A DNA stretch of 64,000 nt from Mesorhizobium terrae (GTDB lineage Bacteria > Pseudomonadota > Alphaproteobacteria > Rhizobiales > Rhizobiaceae), in contig NZ_CP044218.1 in NCBI RefSeq assembly GCF_008727715.1, forward strand, positions 496,001 to 560,000, in the 5' to 3' direction. A model generated the notes under the pieces. That model worked only from the letters and a program-made list of their open reading frames with translations, did not search any database and was not told where the DNA came from. This document shows positions 8,801 through 17,887 of this stretch, in pieces. Both the position numbers and the translations under genes were made by a program. Position 1 is the stretch's first letter. Each line of letters begins with the position of its first letter.

Positions 8801-9862
8801 TCAAGCCGGCCGCAGGCGCTTGTCGTTTGCCGTATCAAAGAAAAAGATGCGGCTGCGATCGAGTTTGAGAAAGACCGTCTCGCCGATCGTTACCTTCCGA
8901 TTGGCGTCGGCTACCGCGCAGAAGAGGTCGTCGCCAGCCTTGATCGAAACCAGGGTGCTTTGACCGACGAACTCGGTGGCAAAGACCGTGGCGACGATGT
9001 CTGCGCCGTCCGGCCCCGGCACGAGCGCGACATCGTCGGGGCGGATACCCAGCGTGACGCTTCCGCCAAGCGATGCCGGTAGCGAGGCTATTTCAAATCC
9101 GGCGCCGCGGAAGGCTCCAATAGACATCGTCCCACGTAGCAGGTTCATCGGTGGCGAACCGATGAAAGCGGCGACGAACAGCTCGGAAGGGTCCTTGTAG
9201 ATGTTTTCGGGCGTGTCGAGCTGGACGATGCGGCCACCATGCATGACGGCAACGCGGGTTGCCAGCGTCATGGCCTCGATCTGATCGTGCGTGACATAGA
9301 TCGTGGTCGTCCTCATCTCATGATGCAGGTGCTTGAGTTCCGCGCGCATCGAAACCCGCAGCTTGGCATCGAGGTTGGAAAGCGGCTCATCGAGCATGAA
9401 CAGGCGCGGAGTGCGCACGATTGCCCGGGCCAGTGCAACCCGCTGACGTTGCCCGCCCGATAGGGCACGCGGCTTGCGCTCGAGTAGATCTTCGAGATGA
9501 ACCTTGCGGGCAGCGGATTTGACGCGCTCCCGCCGCTCGTCGACCTGGACTTTGCGTAGCCGCAGCGGATAGCCGATATTGTCGGCCACGCTCATGTGCG
9601 GGTAGAGCCCATAGTTCTGGAAAACCATGGCGATGTCGCGCTCGCGTGCGAGTTTGCCCACGACCGACTGGCCACCGATGCGTATGTCGCCCGAGGTGAC
9701 GTCCTCGAGACCGGCGATCATGCGCATCGTCGTGGTCTTGCCGCAGCCCGACGGGCCGAGCAACACTAGGAACTCCTCGTCCTTCACATGAATATCCAGG
9801 TTGCGGATGACCTGCACCGCACCCCAGCTTTTTCCCACACTGGACAGTTCGACGTCGACCAA
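8801..9862 (-). CDS. MalK/UgpC-type ABC transporter ATP-binding protein
   Basis: A single-domain sugar-importer ATPase of 353 residues: Walker A GPSGCGKTT, Q-loop near FQNYGLYPHM, signature LSGGQRQR, Walker B LFMDEPLSN-like (here LDEPLSNLDAKL), switch His in THDQIEAM, and a C-terminal TOBE/OB-fold regulatory domain after residue 240. It starts at the divergent promoter shared with the binding-protein gene on the other strand. It most likely energises the two permeases at 11456-13155, which have no ATPase gene of their own nearby. Its stop lies only a few bases from the GMC gene start. Confidence 0.88.
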   Translation of the reverse strand: MVDVELSSVGKSWGAVQVIRNLDIHVKDEEFLVLLGPSGCGKTTTMRMIAGLEDVTSGDIRIGGQSVVGKLARERDIAMVFQNYGLYPHMSVADNIGYPLRLRKVQVDERRERVKSAARKVHLEDLLERKPRALSGGQRQRVALARAIVRTPRLFMLDEPLSNLDAKLRVSMRAELKHLHHEMRTTTIYVTHDQIEAMTLATRVAVMHGGRIVQLDTPENIYKDPSELFVAAFIGSPPMNLLRGTMSIGAFRGAGFEIASLPASLGGSVTLGIRPDDVALVPGPDGADIVATVFATEFVGQSTLVSIKAGDDLFCAVADANRKVTIGETVFLKLDRSRIFFFDTANDKRLRPA

Positions 9863-9973
9863 ATGTCCTCTCCTTCATTCCGTCTTGACCATCAATAACT
9901 CCGATAATATGAGTATTCAAGATGCGAGTTGATCTTGTTGTCCGGCATGGCGCCGGCTCCGTGGGAGGATGTG
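9863..9973. promoter_or_regulatory. Divergent promoter region of the second sugar-transport module
   Basis: This 111-base gap separates the leftward ATPase/GMC pair from the rightward binding-protein operon. It is locally AT-rich around 9893-9920. An imperfect inverted repeat with arms ACTC (9898-9901) and GAGT (9911-9914), each flanked by AT bases, could be an operator for the FadR-type regulator at the end of the module. The evidence for that is weak. Confidence 0.3.
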
Positions 9974-11371
9974 ATGGACAAGGTGAAAATGCCGACGGGA
10001 GGACTGCACCTTGCAGTGGACCGTCGTTCGTTCCTGCGTGCGACTTCGATATTGGCTGCGGGCGGTGTGATCGCCCTCCACTCAGGGCTACCGGTCTATG
10101 CGCAGGAGAACAGCACCGAACTGCTCAAGCTCTATGCCGGCGCGAAAGTCGACTGGCAAAGATACAAGGGGCAAACGATCGTGCTGGGCGGGCTGGAACA
10201 CGTCTGGATGCACGCGATCGTGCCGCTGATCTCGCTTTTCACGCAGCTGACCGGGATCGAGGTCAAGGTCGAGAAGCAATCCGAGACGGAGTTCGCCGCC
10301 TCCATGCCGGTAAAGCTGGGCGGCGGCAGCGCCACGCCGGACATCTTCATGATCTGGGCGCTTGGCCAAGCGATTTCTGCCAAATGGCTGCAGCCGCTCG
10401 ATGCATACCGCAACGACGCATCGTTGTTCGATGCCGCCTGGTACGACGACGCTGATATTTTTTCCTCTGCGCGCAGTTTCGAAAAATGGAGTGACGGCGC
10501 CTCCTACGGCCTGGCCATCACCGCGGAAGCGCAGACCCTGTTCATGAACAAGTCGATGCTGGACGCGAAGGGTTTCTCCGCTCCGGCCTCGATGGACGAA
10601 CTGTTCAAACTCGCCAAAACGCTGAAGAGCGAGGAAGTTGCCGGCATCGCCATGCGGGCAAAGCCGACGGGCGACGCCGCCCCTTGGACGCTGGCGGGTT
10701 TCGTTTTCTCTTATGGCGGCGCCTATGTGACGAAGGACGGCAAGTCCGGCCTCACGATGCCGGAATCGATCGCCGGGCTCGACATGTATGGCCGGCTGCT
10801 TCGCGAGGCAGGTCCCGTCGGCATCGCCGGTTATCACTGGATGGAATGCCTGAACGACTTCATGCAGGGCGCGGTCGCCATCGGCTGCGATTCTTCAAAC
10901 TTCGCCACCGACATCGAAGACAAGTCCAAGAGCACCGTCGCCGGAAACACCCTTTTCGGTGTCTTACCGGCTCCTGCGAACAAGTCGGCCAAGCCCAACA
11001 TGTGGCATTGGATGACTGGCATCAATGCCAAGTCGGCAAACAAGGAGGCTGCCTGGCTGTTCTTGATGTGGGCGACTTCCAAGCCGACATCGGCACTCAC
11101 CGCCGCCGCCGGACTTGCAACACCACGCAGCTCGGCCTGGCAGACATCGGCATTTCGCGATCGCTTCGGCGCTCAAGCCGCCGATGCCGCGCTGAAGAAC
11201 CTGCAGGTCGCCGATGGCGATCTGTTCAAAGCCGCCTGGTTCCATCCCAAGGCGCCCGAAATCCTCGATGCGGTCGGAATTGCCGTCAACGAGGTCGTCA
11301 CCGGCAGCAAGGATGCGACCCAAGCCTTCGGCGATGCCGACGGCAAGGTTCGGCAGGTCCTGAGTATGTGA
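9974..11371 (+). CDS. ABC transporter solute-binding protein (family 1 sugar type), Tat-exported
   Basis: An extracellular solute-binding protein of 465 residues, about the size of UgpB/MalE relatives. The N-terminus carries a twin-arginine motif (DRRSFLRA) followed by a hydrophobic stretch and a YAQE cleavage site, so export through the Tat pathway is likely. I start it at the ATG at 9974, which has GGAGG five bases upstream; the open frame begins 15 codons earlier. It is followed by two MalFG-type permeases. The substrate is probably a sugar or sugar acid related to the dehydratases downstream. Confidence 0.85.
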   Translation: MDKVKMPTGGLHLAVDRRSFLRATSILAAGGVIALHSGLPVYAQENSTELLKLYAGAKVDWQRYKGQTIVLGGLEHVWMHAIVPLISLFTQLTGIEVKVEKQSETEFAASMPVKLGGGSATPDIFMIWALGQAISAKWLQPLDAYRNDASLFDAAWYDDADIFSSARSFEKWSDGASYGLAITAEAQTLFMNKSMLDAKGFSAPASMDELFKLAKTLKSEEVAGIAMRAKPTGDAAPWTLAGFVFSYGGAYVTKDGKSGLTMPESIAGLDMYGRLLREAGPVGIAGYHWMECLNDFMQGAVAIGCDSSNFATDIEDKSKSTVAGNTLFGVLPAPANKSAKPNMWHWMTGINAKSANKEAAWLFLMWATSKPTSALTAAAGLATPRSSAWQTSAFRDRFGAQAADAALKNLQVADGDLFKAAWFHPKAPEILDAVGIAVNEVVTGSKDATQAFGDADGKVRQVLSM

Positions 11372-11405
11372 GGCCAGGAACTTGCACAGGAAATCGTTCG
11401 ATAAG

Positions 11406-11431
11406 AGTTGCGCCACTACGACGGCGCAACT
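11406..11431 (+). promoter_or_regulatory. Intercistronic stem-loop after the solute-binding-protein gene
   Basis: A perfect 9-bp inverted repeat, AGTTGCGCC (11406-11414) and GGCGCAACT (11423-11431), with an 8-base loop. It lies between the binding-protein stop and the first permease start. A short A-run follows rather than a T-run, so it is more likely an mRNA-stability or differential-expression element than a terminator. Confidence 0.65.
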
Positions 11432-11455
11432 TCCAAAAAAGGGCGTGATCTAGAA

Positions 11456-12334
11456 ATGGACGCGCGCACACGCTTCATCATTCTCATGCTGGCGCCAACG
11501 ACAGTGCTGTTGTTCGGCCTAACCATCTTTCCCTTCATCGCGTCCGTGGCGATGAGCCTCAGCAACTATTCGCTGGTGACACCGGATTCGCTCGCGTTTG
11601 CCGGATTGCAGAACTACTTCAACCTATTGCGGTCGGAAGAGTTCTGGACGGCGTTGCGCGCGACGGCATTGTTCACCGTGCTTGCAGTCGCAATCCAGCT
11701 CATGCTCGGCGTGGCCATAGCCACGTTTTTGCACCACGAGACACGCGCCGTTCCGCTGCTGCGGGCGATCTATCTTCTTCCCATGGCGATCACGCCCGTC
11801 GCCGCCGTCTTCACCTTCCGCATGATGCTCAACCCGTCACTCGGCGTGTTCAACTATCTGCTGAAGCTCGTTGGCCTGCCGCCGCAGGATTGGCTTGGCA
11901 CGGCAGCGATGGCCATGACGTCACTGCTCGTCGTCGACACCTGGCAGTGGGCGCCTTTCATCCTGTTGATCGCGGCGGGCGGGCTTGCGGCGATGGATGA
12001 GGAGCCGTTGCAGGCCGCCAGGATGGATGGCGCGACCGAGACCCAAGTGTTCTTCCATCACACCTTGCCGGCGCTTCTGCCCTATCTCGGTGTGGCCATC
12101 GTCTTTCGCGCTATCGACGCCTTCAAGACCTTCGACATCATCTTCGTGCTGACGGGCGGCGGTCCGGGCATCGCGACCAGAACGCTCAATCTCCTGGCTT
12201 ACAAACAGGGCATCGAGTTCCTTTCGATGGGTTATGCCGCCGCCATCGCGATCGTCATGCTGGTCATCACCATCGTCGCCGCGCAGATGTTCCTGCGTCG
12301 GATGCGCATGTTCGTGCCGAGGGCGGCTCTATGA
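11456..12334 (+). CDS. Sugar ABC transporter permease, MalF/UgpA type
   Basis: A membrane permease of 292 residues with about six hydrophobic segments. The conserved cytoplasmic EAA loop, which docks the ATPase, is near residues 185-205 (EPLQAARMDGATETQVF). I start it at the ATG at 11456; the frame is open 16 codons further upstream, but that part runs into the stem-loop and lacks a ribosome site. Its stop overlaps the next permease start by four bases (ATGA), so the two are translationally coupled and form the membrane heterodimer. Confidence 0.87.
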   Translation: MDARTRFIILMLAPTTVLLFGLTIFPFIASVAMSLSNYSLVTPDSLAFAGLQNYFNLLRSEEFWTALRATALFTVLAVAIQLMLGVAIATFLHHETRAVPLLRAIYLLPMAITPVAAVFTFRMMLNPSLGVFNYLLKLVGLPPQDWLGTAAMAMTSLLVVDTWQWAPFILLIAAGGLAAMDEEPLQAARMDGATETQVFFHHTLPALLPYLGVAIVFRAIDAFKTFDIIFVLTGGGPGIATRTLNLLAYKQGIEFLSMGYAAAIAIVMLVITIVAAQMFLRRMRMFVPRAAL

Positions 12335-13155
12335 AAGCGCTGCGCATCCTGACGCCTTTCGCCCGCCGCCTGTCACTGTGGGCTTTTGCTCTCTGGTGCC
12401 TATTTCCGATCTACTGGCTGGCGATGATGTCGTTGAAGACGGAAGTCGATGCCATGGCGCGCCGGCCCAAATTCCTGTTCGCTCCGATCCTCGACAACTA
12501 CCTCAAGGTTCTCTCCGATCCGACGATCTGGACCTATTTCGCCAACAGTGCCGTTGTAGCGCTCGCCTCGACGGCGCTTGCCTTGCTGATCGGCCTTCCC
12601 GCCGCCTATGTGCTGGCACGCTACCGTTTTCGCGGCAATGCCGACTACGGTTTCTGGATTTTGACCACCCGCATGACACCGCCGGTCGCCGTGCTGATCC
12701 CGTTCTTCGTGATGTATGTGAAGGCCGGCCTGATCGGCACGCATGCCGGCCTGATCATCGCTCATGTCGCGATCAACCTTTCCATTGTCGTCTGGCTCAT
12801 GAAAGGTTTCTTCGAGGACCTGCCAGGCGAACTGGAAGAGGCCGCGGCTATTGACGGCGCGACCTATTTCCAGGCCTTCGCCCACATCTGCCTTCCCGTC
12901 GTCCTGCCGGGAATCGCGGCCGTGGCGATCCTGGCATTCCTGTTTTCCTGGAACGAGTTCCTGTTTGCGCTGGTTCTCGGCGGCAATGATGTGCGGACCG
13001 TGCCGCTCGGGCTCTATGCCTTTGTCGGATACCAGCAGGTGCGCTGGGGCGAACTGTCGGCAGCCTCGATCGTATTGCTGGTCCCGGTGCTGCTGTTTGT
13101 CCTGGTTTTCCAGAAACAATTGATCCGCGGCCTGACCATGGGAGCCGTCAAATGA
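12331..13155 (+). CDS. Sugar ABC transporter permease, MalG/UgpE type
   Basis: The second membrane subunit, 274 residues and six likely membrane segments. Its EAA loop (ELEEAAAIDGATYFQAF) is near residues 165-185. The start ATG overlaps the preceding stop. It pairs with the MalF-type subunit and presumably with the ATPase encoded at 8801-9862. The IlvD/Edd dehydratase follows 36 bases later on the same strand, which ties uptake directly to sugar-acid dehydration. Confidence 0.87.
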   Translation: MKALRILTPFARRLSLWAFALWCLFPIYWLAMMSLKTEVDAMARRPKFLFAPILDNYLKVLSDPTIWTYFANSAVVALASTALALLIGLPAAYVLARYRFRGNADYGFWILTTRMTPPVAVLIPFFVMYVKAGLIGTHAGLIIAHVAINLSIVVWLMKGFFEDLPGELEEAAAIDGATYFQAFAHICLPVVLPGIAAVAILAFLFSWNEFLFALVLGGNDVRTVPLGLYAFVGYQQVRWGELSAASIVLLVPVLLFVLVFQKQLIRGLTMGAVK

Positions 13156-13191
13156 CCGCAAGCCCGATGCACGGAAACTGGAGTTGGTAAG

Positions 13192-14904
13192 GTGACGAAA
13201 CGGCGCTCGCAGCACTGGTTCGGTGGACACGGCAAAGACGCCTTCATCCACCGCAGCTGGATGAAGAACAATGGCCTGCCGGACGATGCCTTCGATGGCC
13301 GGCCGGTGATCGGCATCTGCAACACCTTCTCCGAATTCACCCCCTGCAACGCGCATTTCCGGGGGCTTGTCGAACATATCAAGGCTGGCGTGCTCGAGGC
13401 CGGCGGGCTGCCGCTGGAGTTTCCCGTCTTCTCCTGCGGAGAATCCAATCTGCGCCCTACCGCCATGCTCTTCCGCAATCTCGCTTCCATGGACGTCGAG
13501 GAATCGATCCGCGGCAACCCGATGGACGGCGTGGTGCTAATGGCCGGCTGCGACAAGACCACGCCGGCTCTCGTCATGGGCGCCGCGTCCTGCGACCTGC
13601 CCTCCATCGTCGTCTCGGGCGGTCCGATGTTGAATGGACGCTTTCAGGGCCGGGAGATTGGCTCTGGGACGGACGTGTGGAAGTTTTCCGAGGACGTCCG
13701 CGCCGGGGTCATGACCGAACGAGAATTCGCCCAGGCCGAAAGTGCGATGTCGCGCTCACCCGGTCACTGCATGACGATGGGCACGGCCTCGACAATGGCC
13801 TCGATGGTGGAGGCGCTCGGCATCGCCCTGCCCGGCAACGCGGCCTACCCCGCAGTGGATGCCCACCGCGCACGGCTGGCGCGGATGAGCGGCCGTCGCA
13901 TCGTCGAAATGGTCAGGGAGGACCTTCGGTTGTCGGCGATCCTGAAAAAGGAAGCCTTCGCCAACGCGATCCGCGTCAACGGAGCAATCGGCGGGTCGAC
14001 CAATGCCGTTGTGCATCTTCTGGCGATTGCGGGACGCATCGGTGTGGAACTGACGCTCGACGACTGGGACGAGCTTGGGCGCAACATACCCACCATTGTC
14101 GATCTGATGCCTTCAGGACGCTTTCTGATGGAGGATTTCTGCTACGCCGGCGGCATTCCCGCCGTCATGAAGGAGATCGCCAACCTCCTCGACCTCGACG
14201 CCTTGACGGTGACTGGCAGAACCCTGCGCGAAGAACTCGCCGGGGCGATGAACTACAATCCACAAGTCATCCGGCCGAGGCAACAAGCGCTGACACCGCA
14301 TGGCGGGATTGCCGTCCTGCGCGGCAATCTGGCTCCGGGTGGAGCAATCATCAAACCTTCCGCCGCTTCGCCCGAACTGATGCGCCACCGGGGTCGGGCG
14401 GTCGTGTTCGAGGACATCGATCACTACAAAGCCGCCGTCGATGATCCGACGCTCGACATAGACGAAAGCTGCATCATGGTGCTGAAGAACTGCGGCCCGA
14501 AGGGTTATCCCGGCATGGCCGAGGTCGGCAACATGGCGCTGCCGCAGAAGCTTCTCAAGAAAGGCGTGCGCGATATGGTGCGGATATCGGATGCGCGTAT
14601 GTCCGGCACCGCCTTTGGCACGGTTGTGCTGCATACGGCGCCGGAAGCCGCCATTGGCGGACCGTTTGCACTCGTGCGCGGCGGCGACATCATCGAGCTC
14701 GACGTGGATGCGCGCAAGCTCCATCTCGACGTTACCGATGAAGAACTGGAGCGGCGGCGGCTCGAATGGGAAGCGCCGGTCCCCACCATGCAGGGTGGCT
14801 ATCAAGGCCTCTATGTCGAGCACGTATTGCAAGCGGATCGCGGTGCCGATCTCGACTTCCTCGTTGGTTGCCGCGGCCACGCCATTCCCCGCGAAAGCCA
14901 TTGA
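13192..14904 (+). CDS. IlvD/Edd-family sugar-acid dehydratase, L-arabinonate dehydratase type
   Basis: An iron-sulfur dehydratase of 570 residues that converts an aldonate to its 2-keto-3-deoxy form. It closely resembles the Rhizobium leguminosarum L-arabinonate dehydratase. That enzyme's cluster ligands C59, C127 and C200 fall here at C52, C120 and C193 (contexts TPCN, GCDKTT, GHCMTMG), and the catalytic Ser is in DARMSGTAFG. The start is a GTG at 13192 with GGAG eight bases upstream. L-arabinonate, D-xylonate or D-fuconate are possible substrates, and sequence alone does not decide between them. Confidence 0.87.
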   Translation: MTKRRSQHWFGGHGKDAFIHRSWMKNNGLPDDAFDGRPVIGICNTFSEFTPCNAHFRGLVEHIKAGVLEAGGLPLEFPVFSCGESNLRPTAMLFRNLASMDVEESIRGNPMDGVVLMAGCDKTTPALVMGAASCDLPSIVVSGGPMLNGRFQGREIGSGTDVWKFSEDVRAGVMTEREFAQAESAMSRSPGHCMTMGTASTMASMVEALGIALPGNAAYPAVDAHRARLARMSGRRIVEMVREDLRLSAILKKEAFANAIRVNGAIGGSTNAVVHLLAIAGRIGVELTLDDWDELGRNIPTIVDLMPSGRFLMEDFCYAGGIPAVMKEIANLLDLDALTVTGRTLREELAGAMNYNPQVIRPRQQALTPHGGIAVLRGNLAPGGAIIKPSAASPELMRHRGRAVVFEDIDHYKAAVDDPTLDIDESCIMVLKNCGPKGYPGMAEVGNMALPQKLLKKGVRDMVRISDARMSGTAFGTVVLHTAPEAAIGGPFALVRGGDIIELDVDARKLHLDVTDEELERRRLEWEAPVPTMQGGYQGLYVEHVLQADRGADLDFLVGCRGHAIPRESH

Positions 14905-14912
14905 GGCATCAT

Positions 14913-15821
14913 ATGAACAAGTTCGAAACGGTCGACTTCCACGGCATCCATGCCATTGTCTATGCGCTGTTCGATGGCGAGGAACGACTGGATCGCGCCG
15001 CCATTCGAAGGCAGGTGGAACTTTGCCTTGCAGCCGGGGTACACGGCATGGCGGCGCTCGGCCTCGCCACCGAGGTCTCGAAGCTGACGGGGGCTGAACG
15101 TCGCACGCTGATGGACTGGGTGGCGGAAGACACCGGTGCCAGGGTACCGCTGGCTTTCACCATCTTCGGTGCCTCCGTCGCCGAGCAGATCGGCCAGATC
15201 CGTCATGCCGAAAGCGTCGGCGCGGATTGGGTAATCCTCCAACCGCCGCCGGTCGGCACTTATGGAGCGGCCGAGTATATCCGCTTCTTCGGGCGCGTTG
15301 CCGGGGCAACCGATCTGCCGGTGGCCATTCAGAATGCTCCGGCCTTCTTCGGACGTGGGCTGACAGCGGATGAAATACGCGATCTCGCTAGGCAGCACCC
15401 CAACATCAGTCTGATCAAGGGTGAAGGACCTGTTGTCGACATAGCCGGCCTGATTACCCGCACCGACAATCGTGTACCGATATTCAACGGTCGCGGCGGA
15501 CTGGAATTGATCGACAATTTCCGCATTGGCTGTCGGGGCATGATCCTTGCCCCCGACTGTATCGACCATGCGGTGCGCGCCTATAATGCCTTCCACGCCG
15601 GCGATGAAGACGGTGCGGAAGCCGAGTACCGGGCCATGTTGCCGGCGGCCGTTTTCGTCATGCAAGGCATCGAGAACCTGATCTGCTACGGCAAGCGCCT
15701 ATTCGGCGCCCGCTCGGGCATTCCAATCCACGATCGTGGCCCCGCGCTACGCCCCGACAAGATCGGGCTTGAGATGGTGGAGCGTTTCGCGGCACAACTC
15801 GGCCCGCTGGCGGTTGAATAG
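14913..15821 (+). CDS. Dihydrodipicolinate synthase (DapA)-family lyase or dehydratase
   Basis: A 303-residue TIM-barrel enzyme of the DHDPS/N-acetylneuraminate lyase family. The Schiff-base lysine is K169 (SLIKGEGP). The motif that normally holds the catalytic Tyr (YNxP) reads QNAP here, so that Tyr is replaced by Gln140. In this genomic place the enzyme should act on the 2-keto-3-deoxy acid made upstream, either splitting it to pyruvate plus an aldehyde or dehydrating it towards alpha-ketoglutarate semialdehyde. I start it at the ATG at 14913, with a GAGG site; the frame is open 49 codons upstream, inside the dehydratase gene. Confidence 0.82.
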   Translation: MNKFETVDFHGIHAIVYALFDGEERLDRAAIRRQVELCLAAGVHGMAALGLATEVSKLTGAERRTLMDWVAEDTGARVPLAFTIFGASVAEQIGQIRHAESVGADWVILQPPPVGTYGAAEYIRFFGRVAGATDLPVAIQNAPAFFGRGLTADEIRDLARQHPNISLIKGEGPVVDIAGLITRTDNRVPIFNGRGGLELIDNFRIGCRGMILAPDCIDHAVRAYNAFHAGDEDGAEAEYRAMLPAAVFVMQGIENLICYGKRLFGARSGIPIHDRGPALRPDKIGLEMVERFAAQLGPLAVE

Positions 15822-15849
15822 GCGGGCCGCTACGGGAGGACGGCTGCAG

Positions 15850-16584
15850 ATGACGAGATCGAACAGGCTGATATCGGCGAACGAGACGATAGGATCCGTG
15901 CCGGCTGCCGAACGCGGTCTACCCGCGCAGATCGCCGCCCGCATGGGGCGCAGCATATTGCGCGGCGAACTGCGACCCGGTGACAAGCTGCCGAAGGAAA
16001 CCGACCTGCTCGACCAGCTTCAAGTCAGCCGCACGACGCTGCGCGAAGCGCTCACCATCCTGACCAGTAAGGGTTTCATTGAGGCGAAGCAGCGGATCGG
16101 CACGAGCGTGCGCGCGCCAAGTGCCTGGAACACACTCGATCCCATGGTCATGTCATGGCACGACGACGAGGACGAACAGGCCCTCGCCCAGGAATTGTTC
16201 GAGATCAGATCGGCGATCGAACCTCTCGCGGCCAGGCTGGCGGCCGCGCGCGCCACCGAGGCAGACCTTGCCCAGCTTCGTGCCGCGCTCGCGACGATGG
16301 CCGAAGACAATTCCAATCCGCGGCTTGCCATGGAAGCCGACATCGCCTTCCACCTCGGCATCATCCAGGCCGCGCATAATCGCTTCCTCGCACCCGTCGG
16401 TTCCGTCATCCGCGCGGCCCTTACCATCAGCGTTCCAAAGACCTTCGCCAAATTCGGCGGCATGAGCCACGCGCTTGGCATGCACGAGGCAATCGTGAAG
16501 GCCATTGAACAACGCGCCCCCACCAAAGCCGCCAAGGCGGCTGAAAAGCTCATTGCCGACACCTATGAGCGGAACTTCGGTTGA
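15850..16584 (+). CDS. FadR-subfamily GntR transcriptional regulator
   Basis: A 244-residue regulator with an N-terminal winged helix-turn-helix (residues about 25-95, QVSRTTLREALTIL) and an FCD domain with conserved metal-site residues (MEADIAFHLGII, and HEAIVKAI). The ATG at 15850 has a GGGAGGA site; earlier in-frame codons lie inside the preceding gene. It closes the second sugar module and presumably controls it in response to a keto-deoxy acid or its precursor. It resembles the regulator at 5240 in architecture but is clearly a different protein. Confidence 0.82.
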   Translation: MTRSNRLISANETIGSVPAAERGLPAQIAARMGRSILRGELRPGDKLPKETDLLDQLQVSRTTLREALTILTSKGFIEAKQRIGTSVRAPSAWNTLDPMVMSWHDDEDEQALAQELFEIRSAIEPLAARLAAARATEADLAQLRAALATMAEDNSNPRLAMEADIAFHLGIIQAAHNRFLAPVGSVIRAALTISVPKTFAKFGGMSHALGMHEAIVKAIEQRAPTKAAKAAEKLIADTYERNFG

Positions 16585-16864
16585 GCGGGAAAGAACCGTG
16601 CTCTGCAGGTGGACGAAACACGTTAGTTTCTTGACGGGTTGCAGGTTCAAGGCAACAAGAGCCGATATCGGATATTCGCACCCATACTCCATGGCCGGCG
16701 AAACACGCGCCTCAGGACGAGGACATGCGGCTCATCCCGGTCGTTGTAGTGCATGGTGTCGGCGATGCTTCCACTTGCGGCGATTGATTTCCGTTGTGGC
16801 AAAATCTCCGCGGTATGGTTGTCGGCACGCACGAGGACCGCGAACAGCTTGTTGGTCTCTTAGC

Positions 16865-17060
16865 CCACCCAGCCCCCGATGCCGCCGCAGGATAGGTCCA
16901 CATACAGCGGGCGTTACTATGGAGCAGGTCGAACACGAAGAAGAATGCCCTCCGCTCCACGCCACCGACCACCATCAGGGCCTCGCCGAAGTCGGCCTGC
17001 ACGCGAGCATCCGGATGCGACAATGGAACGAACATCCTGACGGCAACGCTTCGGCCAAGC
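16865..17060 (-). pseudogene. Decayed IS21-type transposase (istA) remnant
   Basis: Within the roughly 520-base gap 16585-17102, one minus-strand frame encodes a segment resembling the DDE region of IS21-family IstA proteins: FVPLSHP, QADFGEAL, VVGGVERR and a WTYPAAA stretch. Similarity ends abruptly on both sides and the continuation is out of frame, so it is a fragment rather than a gene. No inverted-repeat ends or istB helper gene were seen. I recognise nothing else in the rest of the gap. The family call is from memory of motifs and is moderately sure. Confidence 0.5.
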
Positions 17061-17102
17061 CCTGCATGCCGCTCGCGCACCTGTCTCGCCGCGATAATGG
17101 AC

Positions 17103-17861
<759 letters not shown>

Positions 17862-17887
17862 TTAATGCGTAATCCGATGAGGTGTGT

